This document shows positions 9,169 to 17,737 of a stretch of DNA of 64,000 nt, piece after piece; the stretch's first letter is position 1, and each line of letters opens with the position of its first letter. Made by a program: the position numbers and the translations under genes. Origin of the DNA: Halomonas zincidurans B6 (GTDB lineage Bacteria > Pseudomonadota > Gammaproteobacteria > Pseudomonadales > Halomonadaceae); the NCBI RefSeq assembly GCF_000731955.1, contig NZ_JNCK01000001.1, positions 3,348,001 through 3,412,000 on the forward strand, written 5' to 3'. The notes beneath the pieces are model-generated. The model searched no databases. It saw only the letters and a list, made by a program, of their open reading frames with translations, and was not told the DNA's origin.

Positions 9169-9198
9169 CCGAGCGACAGAGGAAAACCGTGGGAATCA

Positions 9199-9228
9199 AG
9201 AAAGCCAACCCCATGGGGGTTGGCTTGA
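9199..9228. terminator. Bidirectional terminator between gbcB and fdhA
   Basis: AAAGCCAACCCC and GGGGTTGGCTT form a long stem with an ATG loop between two converging genes. A-rich and T-rich flanks on either side allow it to work for both transcripts. Confidence 0.7.
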
Positions 9229-9256
9229 TCGCGTCAGGGGGGCGAATTCGCAGCGG

Positions 9257-10444
9257 TTACGCCGCGCCCAGCAGCCCGTGCGGATCGAGCACGAACTTGC
9301 TGGCCGCACCGGAATCGAATTGCTGGTAACCCTGCGGTGCGTCTTCCAGTGAAATGACCTGGGCGTTGACGATCTCGGCGATGTTGAGCCTGCCATGCAG
9401 GATCGCCTGCATCAGCTGACGGTTGTACTGCACCACCGGCGTCTGCCCGGTGTGGAAGGAGTGAGCCTTGGCCCAGCCCAGGCCGAAGCGCAGGCTCAGG
9501 TTGCCGGTCTGGGCCGCCTGCTCCGTCGCGCCGGGATCTTCGGTGACGTACAACCCGGGAATACCGATCGAACCGGCTTCGCGGGTCACCTCCATCATCT
9601 GGTTGAGCACCACGGCGGGCTGCTCCTTGCCGCCATGACCCACCGCCTCGAAGCCGACCGCGTCGATGGCGCTGTCCACCTGGGGCTCGCCGACGATCGC
9701 CGCGATCATCTCGCCCAGCCGGTCGTGCTTGCCAAGATCCACCGGCTCGAAGCCCATCTTGCGGGCATGTTCCAGGCGCTGCTGGTTGAAGTCGCCGATC
9801 ATCACCACGGCGGCGCCCAGCAGGCGTGCCGAGGCCGCTGCCGCCAGGCCCACCGGCCCGGCGCCTGCCACATACACCGTCGAGCCGACGCCGACCTTGG
9901 CGTTCAATGCGCCGTGGAAGCCGGTCGGCAGGATGTCGCTCAACATGGTCAGATCGCGAATATTGGCCATGGCCTGGTCGCGATCGGGAAACTTGAGCAG
10001 ATTGAAGTCGGCGTACGGCACCATGACATAGCGCGCCTGGCCGCCCACCCAGCCGCCCATGTCGACATAGCCGTAGGCACCGCCGGCCCGATCGTCGTTG
10101 ACGTGCAGGCAGACGCCGGTATGCCCTTCCTTGCAGGTACGGCAGCGCCCGCAGGCGACATTGAAGGGCACCGAGACGAGGTCGCCGATATCGAGAAACT
10201 CGACGTCCTTGCCCTTTTCGATCACCTCGCCGGTGATCTCGTGACCCAGCACCATGCCGGACGGCGCTGTGGTTCGGCCCCGCACCATGTGCTGGTCCGA
10301 GCCGCAGATATTGGTGGAGACGACTTTCAGAATGACCCCATGCTCGATGGCGCGGCCATTGGGCGCTTCCATCCGGGGGTAGGCAATATCCTGCACTTCG
10401 ACGTTGCCCGGACCGATATAAACGACACCGCGATTGTCCGACAT
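9257..10444 (-). CDS. fdhA: Glutathione-independent formaldehyde dehydrogenase
   Basis: A 395-residue zinc-dependent NAD enzyme that oxidises formaldehyde to formate. The zinc-alcohol-dehydrogenase motifs are clear: ICGSDQHMVRG and GHEITGEV for the catalytic zinc near residues 45-70, CGRCRTCKEGHTGVC for the structural zinc near 97, and VYVAGAGPVGLAA for NAD binding near 190. The long form with a PTGFHGA segment is typical of the Pseudomonas putida-type enzyme. Its place beside gbcAB and upstream of the sarcosine genes fits removal of formaldehyde released when methyl groups are oxidised. The start at 10444 has AGAGGAA ten bases upstream. Confidence 0.9.
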   Translation of the reverse strand: MSDNRGVVYIGPGNVEVQDIAYPRMEAPNGRAIEHGVILKVVSTNICGSDQHMVRGRTTAPSGMVLGHEITGEVIEKGKDVEFLDIGDLVSVPFNVACGRCRTCKEGHTGVCLHVNDDRAGGAYGYVDMGGWVGGQARYVMVPYADFNLLKFPDRDQAMANIRDLTMLSDILPTGFHGALNAKVGVGSTVYVAGAGPVGLAAAASARLLGAAVVMIGDFNQQRLEHARKMGFEPVDLGKHDRLGEMIAAIVGEPQVDSAIDAVGFEAVGHGGKEQPAVVLNQMMEVTREAGSIGIPGLYVTEDPGATEQAAQTGNLSLRFGLGWAKAHSFHTGQTPVVQYNRQLMQAILHGRLNIAEIVNAQVISLEDAPQGYQQFDSGAASKFVLDPHGLLGAA

Positions 10445-10819
10445 GCTGATTCCTCTTGTTTGTATGTCGTTGCCTTGGATTCGAGATACAGCCGGAACTG
10501 GTTGAATGGCTGGTATCGGTAGTTCCTAGCTTGGCTCCAACAGAGTGGAACAGGCCCGCAGGAGGGAGTTGTCTATCGACGACGTCTGGCAATGCAATGA
10601 CGACGCAGGCAAGCGAGGCCGACCGGCGCACCTCAGCAGGGTGCCTAGTTGGTCTGTAACGAACGTTTCAGGTGAGCGGCTCTTCATTCAGAGCATGGAT
10701 AATGCCATTCAAGCCCTTGAAAGGAATAAGCATTACTTACAGAAATGCCTGCATTTGGACTAGTTATTTGCGTTGAGAAGGCGCCCTTGACGATAGTCAG
10801 TCAAGGCGGGAGCAAAGGC
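10445..10819. promoter_or_regulatory. Intergenic region before the creatinine operon
   Basis: These 375 bases separate divergent fdhA and the creatinine cluster. Just before the first gene of that cluster is an inverted repeat, CCTTGAC (10785-10791) and GTCAAGG (10800-10806), nine bases before the ribosome site. It could be an operator or a 5'-leader hairpin. Overlapping short frames here have no start context or family resemblance, so I call no gene. Confidence 0.4.
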
Positions 10820-11140
10820 ATGAACATGAAAGTCTGGGCATTGGTTTTCAGGGTTAAAGAAAAAGCGGCCGCTGGTCTGATGCCAAGAGGGCTGCAACGT
10901 GATGCAGACGCTGCGCTCAGGATAAAGGCTTCTTATGCGGCCAGTCTTTCAGGGGTGAAGCTAGTTGGTTTTGAAGTTCTGGTGGAAGAAGAGGAGTTTC
11001 CTCAGGTAATAAGAGTAATAAGGGTTTTGGAAAAGGATCACAATCTATCTTTGTTCGAGTTTTCTGCCAGAAGCGAAGCGGCAGCCGATGGTGCTTTTTC
11101 AATAAAGATCGGGTCGAAACCTACAATTAATGTGGCGTAA
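10820..11140 (+). CDS. Unknown 106-residue protein heading the creatinine operon
   Basis: It begins MNMKVWALVFRVKEKAAAG with GGGAG seven bases before the ATG, and ends 22 bases before creatinase, so the two are probably co-transcribed. I do not recognise the family. The composition suggests a small soluble alpha/beta protein: a hydrophobic strand at residues 4-11, a helix around RDADAALRIKASYAASL, and a second strand-helix unit at LVGFEVLVEEEEFPQVIRV. The duplicated pattern is compatible with a ferredoxin-like fold, but that is a guess. Codon use is visibly more AT-rich than in the flanking creatinase (many ATA, GTT and GAA codons), suggesting separate ancestry. A regulatory or accessory role for creatine turnover is possible from position only. 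Confidence 0.6.
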   Translation: MNMKVWALVFRVKEKAAAGLMPRGLQRDADAALRIKASYAASLSGVKLVGFEVLVEEEEFPQVIRVIRVLEKDHNLSLFEFSARSEAAADGAFSIKIGSKPTINVA

Positions 11141-11162
11141 AATCAAGCAAGAGGAGAAGGAA

Positions 11163-12371
11163 ATGCAGCTTCCATCCATCATTGAAATCTCTAACGGGGA
11201 AAAAGTAACATCAACTTTTTCGGGTGCCGAAATGCGCGGTCGCCTCGATAAGTTGAGAAGCTATATGGCGGACAACGGTGTCGATGCCGTGGTTATGACT
11301 TCCTATCACAACATCAACTACTTCACCGATTTCGTCTACTGCAAGTTCGGCCGCGACTACGGCCTGGTCATCACCCAGGACACCTTCACCACGGTGACCG
11401 CCAACATCGACGGCGGTCAGCCCTATCGTCGCACCCGCCTGGGTGACAACATCGTCTACACCGACTGGCAGAAGGACAACTTCTTCAAGGCCATCAAGCA
11501 GCTGTGCGAAGGCAGCAAGCGCGTGGGCATCGAGTACGACCACGTCACCCTGCAGAACCAGCAGAAGCTCAAGGATGCCCTGGGTGGCGTCGAGTTTGTC
11601 GACATCGGCGTGCCCACCATGCGGATGCGCATGGTCAAGTCGGTCGAGGAGATCGCGCTGATTCGCCAGGGTGCTCGGATCGCCGACGTGGGCGGCGTGG
11701 CTGTGCGCGATGCCATCCATGCCGGTGTGCCGGAGTACGAGGTGTCGCTGGCCGGTCAGGCCGCCATGGTGCGCGAGATCGCCAAGACCTACCCCAACAG
11801 CGAGCTGATGGATACCTGGGTGTGGTTCCAGTCCGGTATCAACACCGACGGCGCCCATAACCCGGTGACCAGCCGCCGTGTGCAGCCCGGCGATATCCTC
11901 AGCCTGAACACCTTCCCGATGATCTCCGGCTACTACACGGCCCTGGAGCGCACCCTGTTCCTCGGCCATGCCTCCGATGAGCATCTGCGCCTGTGGGAGG
12001 TGAACTGCGAGGTTCACCGCCGCGGCCAGGAACTGATCAAGCCCGGCGTGCGTTGCTGCGACATTGCCCATGAGCTCAACGAGATCTTCGCCAAACACGA
12101 CCTGCTCAAGTACCGCACCTTCGGTTACGGCCATTCCTTCGGGACGCTGAGCCATTACTACGGTCGCGAGGCGGGCCTGGAGCTGCGCGAGGATGTCGAG
12201 ACCGTGCTCGAACCCAACATGGTCATCTCCATGGAGCCGATGATCATGGTGCCGGAAGGCCAGCCGGGTGCCGGCGGCTACCGCGAGCACGATATTCTGG
12301 TGGTCAACGAGCATAGTGCCGAGAATATCACCGGCTTCCCGTATGGCCCGGAGCACAACATCGTGAAATAA
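11163..12371 (+). CDS. Creatinase (creatine amidinohydrolase)
   Basis: This hydrolyses creatine to sarcosine and urea in the cytoplasm. The 402-residue length matches the classical Pseudomonas enzyme (about 403). The N-terminal domain contains TSYHNINYFTDFVYC and ANIDGGQPYRRT. The C-terminal pita-bread domain contains TWVWFQSGINTDGAHNPV, FGYGHSFGTLSHYYG with the catalytic histidine near residue 230-330, and EPMIMVPEGQPGAGGYREHD. I recognise it as creatinase rather than a peptidase because these segments replace the usual five metal ligands of the M24 family. GAGGAGAAGGA precedes the ATG. Upstream is a small unknown gene; downstream are a transporter and creatininase. The sarcosine product would feed soxBDAG. 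Confidence 0.9.
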   Translation: MQLPSIIEISNGEKVTSTFSGAEMRGRLDKLRSYMADNGVDAVVMTSYHNINYFTDFVYCKFGRDYGLVITQDTFTTVTANIDGGQPYRRTRLGDNIVYTDWQKDNFFKAIKQLCEGSKRVGIEYDHVTLQNQQKLKDALGGVEFVDIGVPTMRMRMVKSVEEIALIRQGARIADVGGVAVRDAIHAGVPEYEVSLAGQAAMVREIAKTYPNSELMDTWVWFQSGINTDGAHNPVTSRRVQPGDILSLNTFPMISGYYTALERTLFLGHASDEHLRLWEVNCEVHRRGQELIKPGVRCCDIAHELNEIFAKHDLLKYRTFGYGHSFGTLSHYYGREAGLELREDVETVLEPNMVISMEPMIMVPEGQPGAGGYREHDILVVNEHSAENITGFPYGPEHNIVK

Positions 12372-12386
12372 CAGACGGAAACGAAA

Positions 12387-12404
12387 GGGGAGCCAACACT
12401 CCCC
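12387..12404 (+). other. Hairpin between creatinase and the transporter gene
   Basis: GGGGAG and CTCCCC pair around a six-base loop. No T-run follows, so it more likely tunes mRNA stability between two genes of an operon than stops transcription. Confidence 0.4.
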
Positions 12405-12440
12405 TGCTATTTCCCATTAAAAAAACAACGGGAGCTGTCT

Positions 12441-14030
12441 ATGATCCTGCATTCTGGGCCCTTCAGGGGCATCAATCCTTGGGTGACGGTGATATCGCTA
12501 CTCATTGTCACTGCCTTCATCCTCTTCTCCATTCTCGTACCCGACGCCTTTCTGCGCCTAATCAACCTCGGGCGAACCTACATCACTCTCTATCTCAACT
12601 GGTGGTACGTGGGTCTTGCCGCGTCTTTCCTGGCTTTTTTGACGTACCTTGCCTTCAGCAAGCACGGCAATATCAAGCTTGGTGCCCCTGGCGACAAGCC
12701 GGAGTTCAGCTATTTCGCCTGGTTCGCCATGCTCTACGCGGCAGGACAAGGCATCGGCATCATTTTCTGGTCGATTGCCGAGCCGGTGATGCATTTCTCG
12801 GGGGGAACGCCGTTTTCCGAGGCGGTGGGCAATGCCGAGGCAGCCACGGTGGCGATGCGACTCGCTTACTTCCACTGGGGCTTCAACGCCTGGGCGATTT
12901 ACTGCATCGTGGCCCTGGGCCTGGCGCTGATGGCCTATCGCTATAATAAACCTCTGAGTATTCGCTATACCCTCTATCCCTTGCTGGGCGAGAAGGTCAA
13001 CGGCTGGATCGGCAATCTCATCGACGTGATCGCCATCTTCGCCACCCTGTTCGGCATCGCCACGTCCCTGGGGCTGGGCGTTCAGCAGATCAACGCGGGC
13101 ATCAACTTTCTGTGGGAGGTTCCAGTAACGGTCCAGGTTCAGGTGGTGCTGATTGCGATCATCTCCGTACTGGCCTTGATTTCGGTCATGACGGGGCTCA
13201 AGCGCGGCATCAAGTACCTCTCTATTGCCAACATGTATCTGACCTTCGTGGTGCTGGCTTTCTTCTTCCTCTTCGGGCCGACCCGCTACATCATCACCAA
13301 CATGTTCGATTCCTTCGGTGACTACCTGTTTAACCTGATACCGCTCAACTTCTATGCTGGTTCCACGGAGCTGGCCAGGAACCAAGGTGGTAGCTGGCAG
13401 GATGTCTGGCAGGGCTGGTGGACCATTTTCTATTGGGGCTGGTGGATATCCTGGTCTCCCTTCGTCGGTGTGTTTATCGCTCGTGTCTCCAGGGGCCGGA
13501 CCATTCGCGAGTTTATCTTCGGTGTCATCGGCGTATCGGGCCTGCTTTCCTTCGTGTGGATATCTGCCTATGGTGGCTCGGCGCTGTACGTCGAACTGTT
13601 CGGCGACGGCGGTATTTCCGAAGCCGTCAGCGGTAATGTTTCGTTGGCCTTATTCGCCACATTTCAGGCGATTGATCCGGGCGTGGTGGGCATGATCATC
13701 GGCTTCATCGGTGCCGTTCTGGTCTCGACCTACTTCATCACATCATCGGATTCCGGGACGCTCGTCATTACCACCATTCTCAGCGAAGGTGAGCCGCACC
13801 CCCTGAGACGCCACCGCGTGACCTGGGGGGTGATACAAGGGGTCGTCGCTGCCGTGCTGCTGGTAGCCGGCGGCACCGCGGCACTGACCTCGTTGCAGAC
13901 AGGGGCGATACTCGCGGCCTTGCCTTTCTCGATCATCATGGCGCTGATCGCCATATCGATCAACAAGGCGCTGAATGATGAGTATTATGCCCGGGAGCAT
14001 GCCATGGTGGCGGTAAAGGATCCGGTATAA
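12441..14030 (+). CDS. BCCT-family transporter, candidate creatine/creatinine importer
   Basis: A 529-residue inner-membrane carrier with about twelve helices. The BCCT core is present: GIGIIFWSIAEPVMHF near residue 110, FHWGFNAWAIY near 155, and [30 protein letters not shown] near 330-360 (given only as a region). It lacks the long C-terminal osmosensing tail of BetT, so it is more like a nutrient carrier than an osmoregulated one. Because it lies between creatinase and creatininase with short gaps, I infer creatine or creatinine as substrate; no sequence feature proves this. GGGAGC precedes the ATG. Confidence 0.85.
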   Translation: MILHSGPFRGINPWVTVISLLIVTAFILFSILVPDAFLRLINLGRTYITLYLNWWYVGLAASFLAFLTYLAFSKHGNIKLGAPGDKPEFSYFAWFAMLYAAGQGIGIIFWSIAEPVMHFSGGTPFSEAVGNAEAATVAMRLAYFHWGFNAWAIYCIVALGLALMAYRYNKPLSIRYTLYPLLGEKVNGWIGNLIDVIAIFATLFGIATSLGLGVQQINAGINFLWEVPVTVQVQVVLIAIISVLALISVMTGLKRGIKYLSIANMYLTFVVLAFFFLFGPTRYIITNMFDSFGDYLFNLIPLNFYAGSTELARNQGGSWQDVWQGWWTIFYWGWWISWSPFVGVFIARVSRGRTIREFIFGVIGVSGLLSFVWISAYGGSALYVELFGDGGISEAVSGNVSLALFATFQAIDPGVVGMIIGFIGAVLVSTYFITSSDSGTLVITTILSEGEPHPLRRHRVTWGVIQGVVAAVLLVAGGTAALTSLQTGAILAALPFSIIMALIAISINKALNDEYYAREHAMVAVKDPV

Positions 14031-14043
14031 CGCCTGCCCCGTC

Positions 14044-14066
14044 GCCGACCTTTCTTCAAGGTCGGC
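14044..14066 (+). other. Hairpin between the transporter and creatininase genes
   Basis: GCCGACCTT and AAGGTCGGC form a nine-base-pair stem with a five-base loop, without a T-run. It may attenuate transcription or shape mRNA decay between these operon genes. Confidence 0.45.
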
Positions 14067-14107
14067 GGCTGGACCGCAATGAACCGAGAAATGACGAGTG
14101 AGTGTTT

Positions 14108-14872
14108 ATGTGCAACGTGAAACTGGAAAATATGGACTGGATTTCCTATCGGGAAGCCATCCAGGACGGTCGTTGCAGGATCATCCTGCCGGTCGGGGCC
14201 ATCGAGCAGCATGGCCCGCACATGTCCCTCAACCCGGACGTGCTGATTCCCAGCCATATCGCCGAGCAGGTGGCCCAGCAATGCGACGACGTGTTGGTGG
14301 CGCCGGCCATCGCCTACGGCTACAAGTCCCAGGTGAAGTCCGGCGGTGGCAATTTCTTTCCCGGCACCACCTGCGTTTCGGGGAGCGCCCTCGAGCAGTA
14401 TGTCTACGATGTACTGATGGCCTATGTGAATCACGGCAACCGCGAGTTCGTTCTGATCAATGGCCATTTCGAGAATTCCATGTTCCTGTGCGAAGCCGCC
14501 GACAAGCTGGTCAAGCAGTGCACGCTACGTGGCCTGGAGGTCAGGGTCTATCTGCTTTCCTACTGGGATTACATCAGCGAAGAGACCATCGCCAAGGTAT
14601 TCCCCGACGGCTTCACCGGCTGGGCCGTGGAACACGGTGGCATCCTGGAAACCTCGATCATGCTCGAGATTCACCCGGCACTTGTCGATATGGACAGGGC
14701 GGTGCATGTGGATCCGGCGACTTTCCCGCCTTACGACGTATTCCCCGCAGATCCGAGCTGGGTGGCCGAGAGCGGTACTCTGTCGTCGCCGGTGAAGGCT
14801 ACGGCGGAAAAGGGCCGCCTGATACTCGATGAGTGTCTCAAGGGAATCGCCCGGCAACTGCGCAGCGCCTAG
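14108..14872 (+). CDS. Creatininase (creatinine amidohydrolase)
   Basis: This interconverts creatinine and creatine, the step before creatinase. The 254-residue protein has the creatininase-family metal-site motifs: LPVGAIEQHGPHMSLNPD near residue 25-45 (Glu, His, Asp ligands), LINGHFENSMF near 115 (His, Glu) and VEHGGILETS near 175. The family also includes mycofactocin and riboflavin-pathway amidases, but the creatinase next door makes creatininase the natural reading. I chose the ATG at 14108; a GTG two codons earlier is possible, and the ribosome site is weak in both cases. The stop codon overlaps the end of a converging LysR pseudogene. Confidence 0.87.
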   Translation: MCNVKLENMDWISYREAIQDGRCRIILPVGAIEQHGPHMSLNPDVLIPSHIAEQVAQQCDDVLVAPAIAYGYKSQVKSGGGNFFPGTTCVSGSALEQYVYDVLMAYVNHGNREFVLINGHFENSMFLCEAADKLVKQCTLRGLEVRVYLLSYWDYISEETIAKVFPDGFTGWAVEHGGILETSIMLEIHPALVDMDRAVHVDPATFPPYDVFPADPSWVAESGTLSSPVKATAEKGRLILDECLKGIARQLRSA

Positions 14873-15590
14873 CGAAGGACGGGGCTGCCGAACTCATTCT
14901 TCTCCAGGTTGGCCAGTCCGGCACGCAGGAAGTCGAAGACGTATCGGCTGGTCACGCTCAGTTCTCGCTCGCGGTAGTGGAGATCTATGCTGACCGCTCC
15001 AGTTTTGGCAGGCTATCTGCTTCAAGCACATTGGATAGATGAGGTGGCACGACATAAGTGGCTATGGCGGCCAACCCGAGACTTTCTTCTACTATCGAGA
15101 TGATCCAGGCCAACTCATCTATGCGGTAGTCGCGGCTATCCCGATCCTCCCGAGACCTTTCGGGCTCCATGATCAAGCCGATGTCGTATTGATGCTTCTG
15201 AAAGCGCTGATAGATAATCTTGCTGATATCGCAGTCTACCTCGACCATGATATCCGGGTAGGTGCGCGTAAGGTTTCTAACAGCCTTGGGCGGGAAGACA
15301 AGCTCAAAATCATTTGTGACTCCCAGTCTGGCACGGCCGGAAATATGCTCCCCTTTTAAGTGCGAAGCTGTACAGTCATTGACCTCGAGTATCTGCTTGG
15401 ATGCCTGATAGAGATATTCACCATCTTCGGTTGTCTCAAGGCTGGATCCTCTCAGGAATACTTGGGTATAGAGAAGCGACTCAAGCTTCTTGACCTGGAG
15501 GCTAATGGCAGGCTGTGACTCCCCAAGAAATTCGCCAGCACTGGTTAATGCTCTATATCCTTGGTTATAAATGGTATTCTTATAATATCT
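14869..15590 (-). pseudogene. Decayed LysR-family regulator
   Basis: Read on the minus strand, this region matches the intact LysR regulator at 17738-18601 throughout: LTSAGEFLGESQPAISLQ (helix-turn-helix), FLRGSSLETTEDGEYLYQA, and VEVDCDISKIIYQRF. A block of some 50 residues is deleted after YRIDELAWI, a frameshift follows KLERSA near 14985, and the C-terminus resumes as DLHYRERELSVTSRYVFDF. The N-terminal start is also lost. The two regulators flank the symporter gene, so this looks like an old duplication in which one copy died. Confidence 0.85.
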
Positions 15591-15745
15591 GTCGATATGC
15601 CCTTATGTTGCATTCATTGATAGACGTTATGATGGCATTTATTTTTCAAATTTGTCGACGGGTTCCACGTGAAATAGCTTGAGGAATGACTTCGGAGGAA
15701 GTGTGAAAAATCCCTATGATTTTGGCCAACAAAAAAGGATAAGAT

Positions 15746-15862
15746 ATGAATTCCTGGGTATTAACCACTTTTTTAATATTGACAGGCTATATGCTTGTTC
15801 ATGCCGGGGCAACTTACCTGCGTCGCGAACTCAAGCGCAAACAACAAGAGCACAGGAGGTAG
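15746..15862 (+). CDS. Small membrane peptide (38 residues) coupled to a symporter
   Basis: The product MNSWVLTTFLILTGYMLVHA continues with GATYLRRELKRKQQEHRR: one hydrophobic helix (residues 4-25) followed by a strongly basic tail. This gives an N-out, C-in single-pass topology by the positive-inside rule. AAAAGGAT stands before the ATG. Its last codons contain AGGAGG, the ribosome site of the sodium:solute symporter that begins six bases after the stop, so the two are translated together. The arrangement recalls small partner proteins of symporters such as the YhdT family next to PanF, but it is shorter and I do not recognise it. A stabilising or regulatory subunit is an inference. Confidence 0.7.
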   Translation: MNSWVLTTFLILTGYMLVHAGATYLRRELKRKQQEHRR

Positions 15863-15868
15863 TCGGCG

Positions 15869-17323
15869 ATGGATTCCTACAAGCTATTCAACTGGGGACT
15901 TCTGTTTCTCACCTTCGGCCTGATGATCTACCTGGGCTTCCTTTCGTCCAGAATGATGAAGAAGGGCGATGAAGGAGGCTTTCTCGTCGCCGGGCGTTCG
16001 CTGGGCGCCTTCGTCGGCGCCAGTACCATCGTTGCTACCGGCTTCAGTGGCTGGGGGTTCATGGGCTCGCCAGGCGTGACCTATCAATTCGGGGCGATAG
16101 AGGTGCTCGGCAACTTCTTCTTCGCGCCGGCGATGATGATAGCGGTGCTGTATTTCGCGCGCTTCTTGCAGCGCAAGGCAGCGGACATGGGCAGCAACAC
16201 GATTCCCGAGTATATCGCCCAGATTCATGGCGGCGGCAATATGGGCCGGCTTGTACAAGGGGTCGCGGCGCTCATCACCATCCTGCTGCTGCTGGTGTTC
16301 CTGACCAGCCAGATCAAGGCCGTCGGCCTGCTGGGCGCGAGCTGGCTGGGCATTGACCTGACCCAGAGCGCCCTGCTGATGGTCGGCGTTATCATCCTCT
16401 ATACCATGCTGGGCGGCCTCGCTGCGGTGGCCTGGACCGATACCGTGATGGTCTGCGGCATGTCGGTTGCCGCTGTGCTCATAATGGTGCAGATCTTCGG
16501 CAGCGTGAACCTGGGGGAGTGGGAAGCCTCGCTCAATGCCATCGACCCGGAACTCCTGAATCCTGCCACCGGGGGGCCCTATGGCGATAGCGTGGCGACA
16601 GTATTCCTGGTGCTGCCCTATGCCTTCCTGTTTGCCGCGGTGCTGCCGTTCATGGCTATACGCTTCCTGGCCTTCAAACCGGACGTCAAGCTGCACAAGG
16701 CGGGTGTCTATGTGGCGATTCTGGGGGCTTTACTCAGCCTGGTGCCGCTGGTTGGCCTCTATGTCAGGGCCCAGGTGCCCGACCTGGCGGACCCGGATAA
16801 TGCCATGCCGGTGTATCTGGAGCAGTTCATGCCGCCGGCGCTGGAAGGGCTGATAACACTGTTCATCCTGTTCGCCATGAAGTCTACCGCCAACTCACTG
16901 CTGCACACCGTGGCCTCGGCGACCTCTCATGACCTGCGCCTGGCGATTTTCAGCCACGCCTTCAAGAGCGCCGCGCTGGTGCTGTGGATCAACCGCTTCG
17001 CGGTGGTCATCCTGGGCGTGGTTGCGCTTTTGATGATGCTCTATGCACCGCCCTTCATGCTTTCGTGGCTGGGTATCCTGGGCACCGGCACCCTGCTGGC
17101 CAGTATGATCGGACCGGTGTTCATCTCCACCTTCTGGCAGGGCTCGGCCTGGGGCGCGCTGGTCGCCATGCTGACCGGCTTCGGCACCAGCGGCTACATG
17201 ATGCTGTTCGCCGATGTGGGCTGGCTGATCGGGCCGCTGACCGGCTGTGTGGTGTCTTCGGTTTGCTACATCGGTGTTTCGTTGGTGACCAAACGCGTCG
17301 CCTTTCAGAGAGCATCGATATAA
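15869..17323 (+). CDS. Sodium:solute symporter family transporter
   Basis: A 484-residue inner-membrane carrier of the SSS family with about thirteen helices. Typical segments are FLVAGRSLGAFVGASTIVATGFSGWG near residue 35-60 (given as a region), TIPEYIAQ, and AVAWTDTVMVCGMS near 190, the place where the sodium/solute signature lies. Substrate is unknown. Sitting between a creatinine cluster and sarcosine genes, it may import creatinine, sarcosine, proline-like or other N-methyl compounds. Translation is coupled to the 38-residue peptide upstream, and an AGGAGG site lies nine bases before the ATG. Confidence 0.85.
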   Translation: MDSYKLFNWGLLFLTFGLMIYLGFLSSRMMKKGDEGGFLVAGRSLGAFVGASTIVATGFSGWGFMGSPGVTYQFGAIEVLGNFFFAPAMMIAVLYFARFLQRKAADMGSNTIPEYIAQIHGGGNMGRLVQGVAALITILLLLVFLTSQIKAVGLLGASWLGIDLTQSALLMVGVIILYTMLGGLAAVAWTDTVMVCGMSVAAVLIMVQIFGSVNLGEWEASLNAIDPELLNPATGGPYGDSVATVFLVLPYAFLFAAVLPFMAIRFLAFKPDVKLHKAGVYVAILGALLSLVPLVGLYVRAQVPDLADPDNAMPVYLEQFMPPALEGLITLFILFAMKSTANSLLHTVASATSHDLRLAIFSHAFKSAALVLWINRFAVVILGVVALLMMLYAPPFMLSWLGILGTGTLLASMIGPVFISTFWQGSAWGALVAMLTGFGTSGYMMLFADVGWLIGPLTGCVVSSVCYIGVSLVTKRVAFQRASI

Positions 17324-17737
17324 CGTGGTTACCGCCAAAAAGCCGGGAGATAAAACGAATAGAGTCCGGTGATGCCGCCATTATGATCCATTACCACGTG
17401 GCCGAATCTGAGCCCATCCGGCAGGTGCCACAGATGCCCATGCCACAGGCCTTGGGAATATGCAGGCCGAGCTTGGCGGCTACAACCTGAACCTCGGGCT
17501 CTGAAATCGAGTTTAACTCACTGAGCCGGTGCATGGTTCAGGTTGACACACAGGGGACGTTTCAGGCATCTGACAGCCTCTGACAGCCCTGGCTTGTCAC
17601 CCATCGGGGGTTCATGCTCGAGAATGACGTGCCCGAAGTGTCACCCTGAAGGCACCTGGCTTGCCGGCCATTATCTGACCGGCAGGTCAGTTTGCTATAC
17701 GTATGCCGGCACTACCCGAGGGGAAGCAAGCCGCCGG
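17324..17737. other. Intergenic region containing a gbcB scrap
   Basis: This 414-base gap lies between the symporter and a converging LysR gene. Apart from the gbcB fragment at 17405-17500 I see no coding sequence. It also carries loosely repeated CTGACAGCC / CATCTGACAGCCTCTGACAG direct repeats around 17566-17590. Confidence 0.4.
17405..17500 (-). pseudogene. Fragment of a gbcB-like ferredoxin domain
   Basis: On the minus strand the sequence reads VQVVAAKLGLHIPKACGMGI then CGTCRMG. It is nearly identical to the C-terminal cluster-binding part of GbcB (AAASKLGLHIPKACGMGICG). Similarity stops abruptly on both sides and the fourth cysteine is missing, so it is a relic of a second betaine monooxygenase reductase. 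Confidence 0.75.

Noticed and set aside
10545..10763. A 72-codon frame in the leader of the creatinine operon
   Set aside because: No ribosome site and no resemblance to any family. Its composition looks intergenic.
15679..15972. A 97-codon frame overlapping the 38-residue peptide and symporter start
   Set aside because: No ribosome site, and it runs out of frame through the coding start of the symporter. The shorter peptide in another frame has the right signals.
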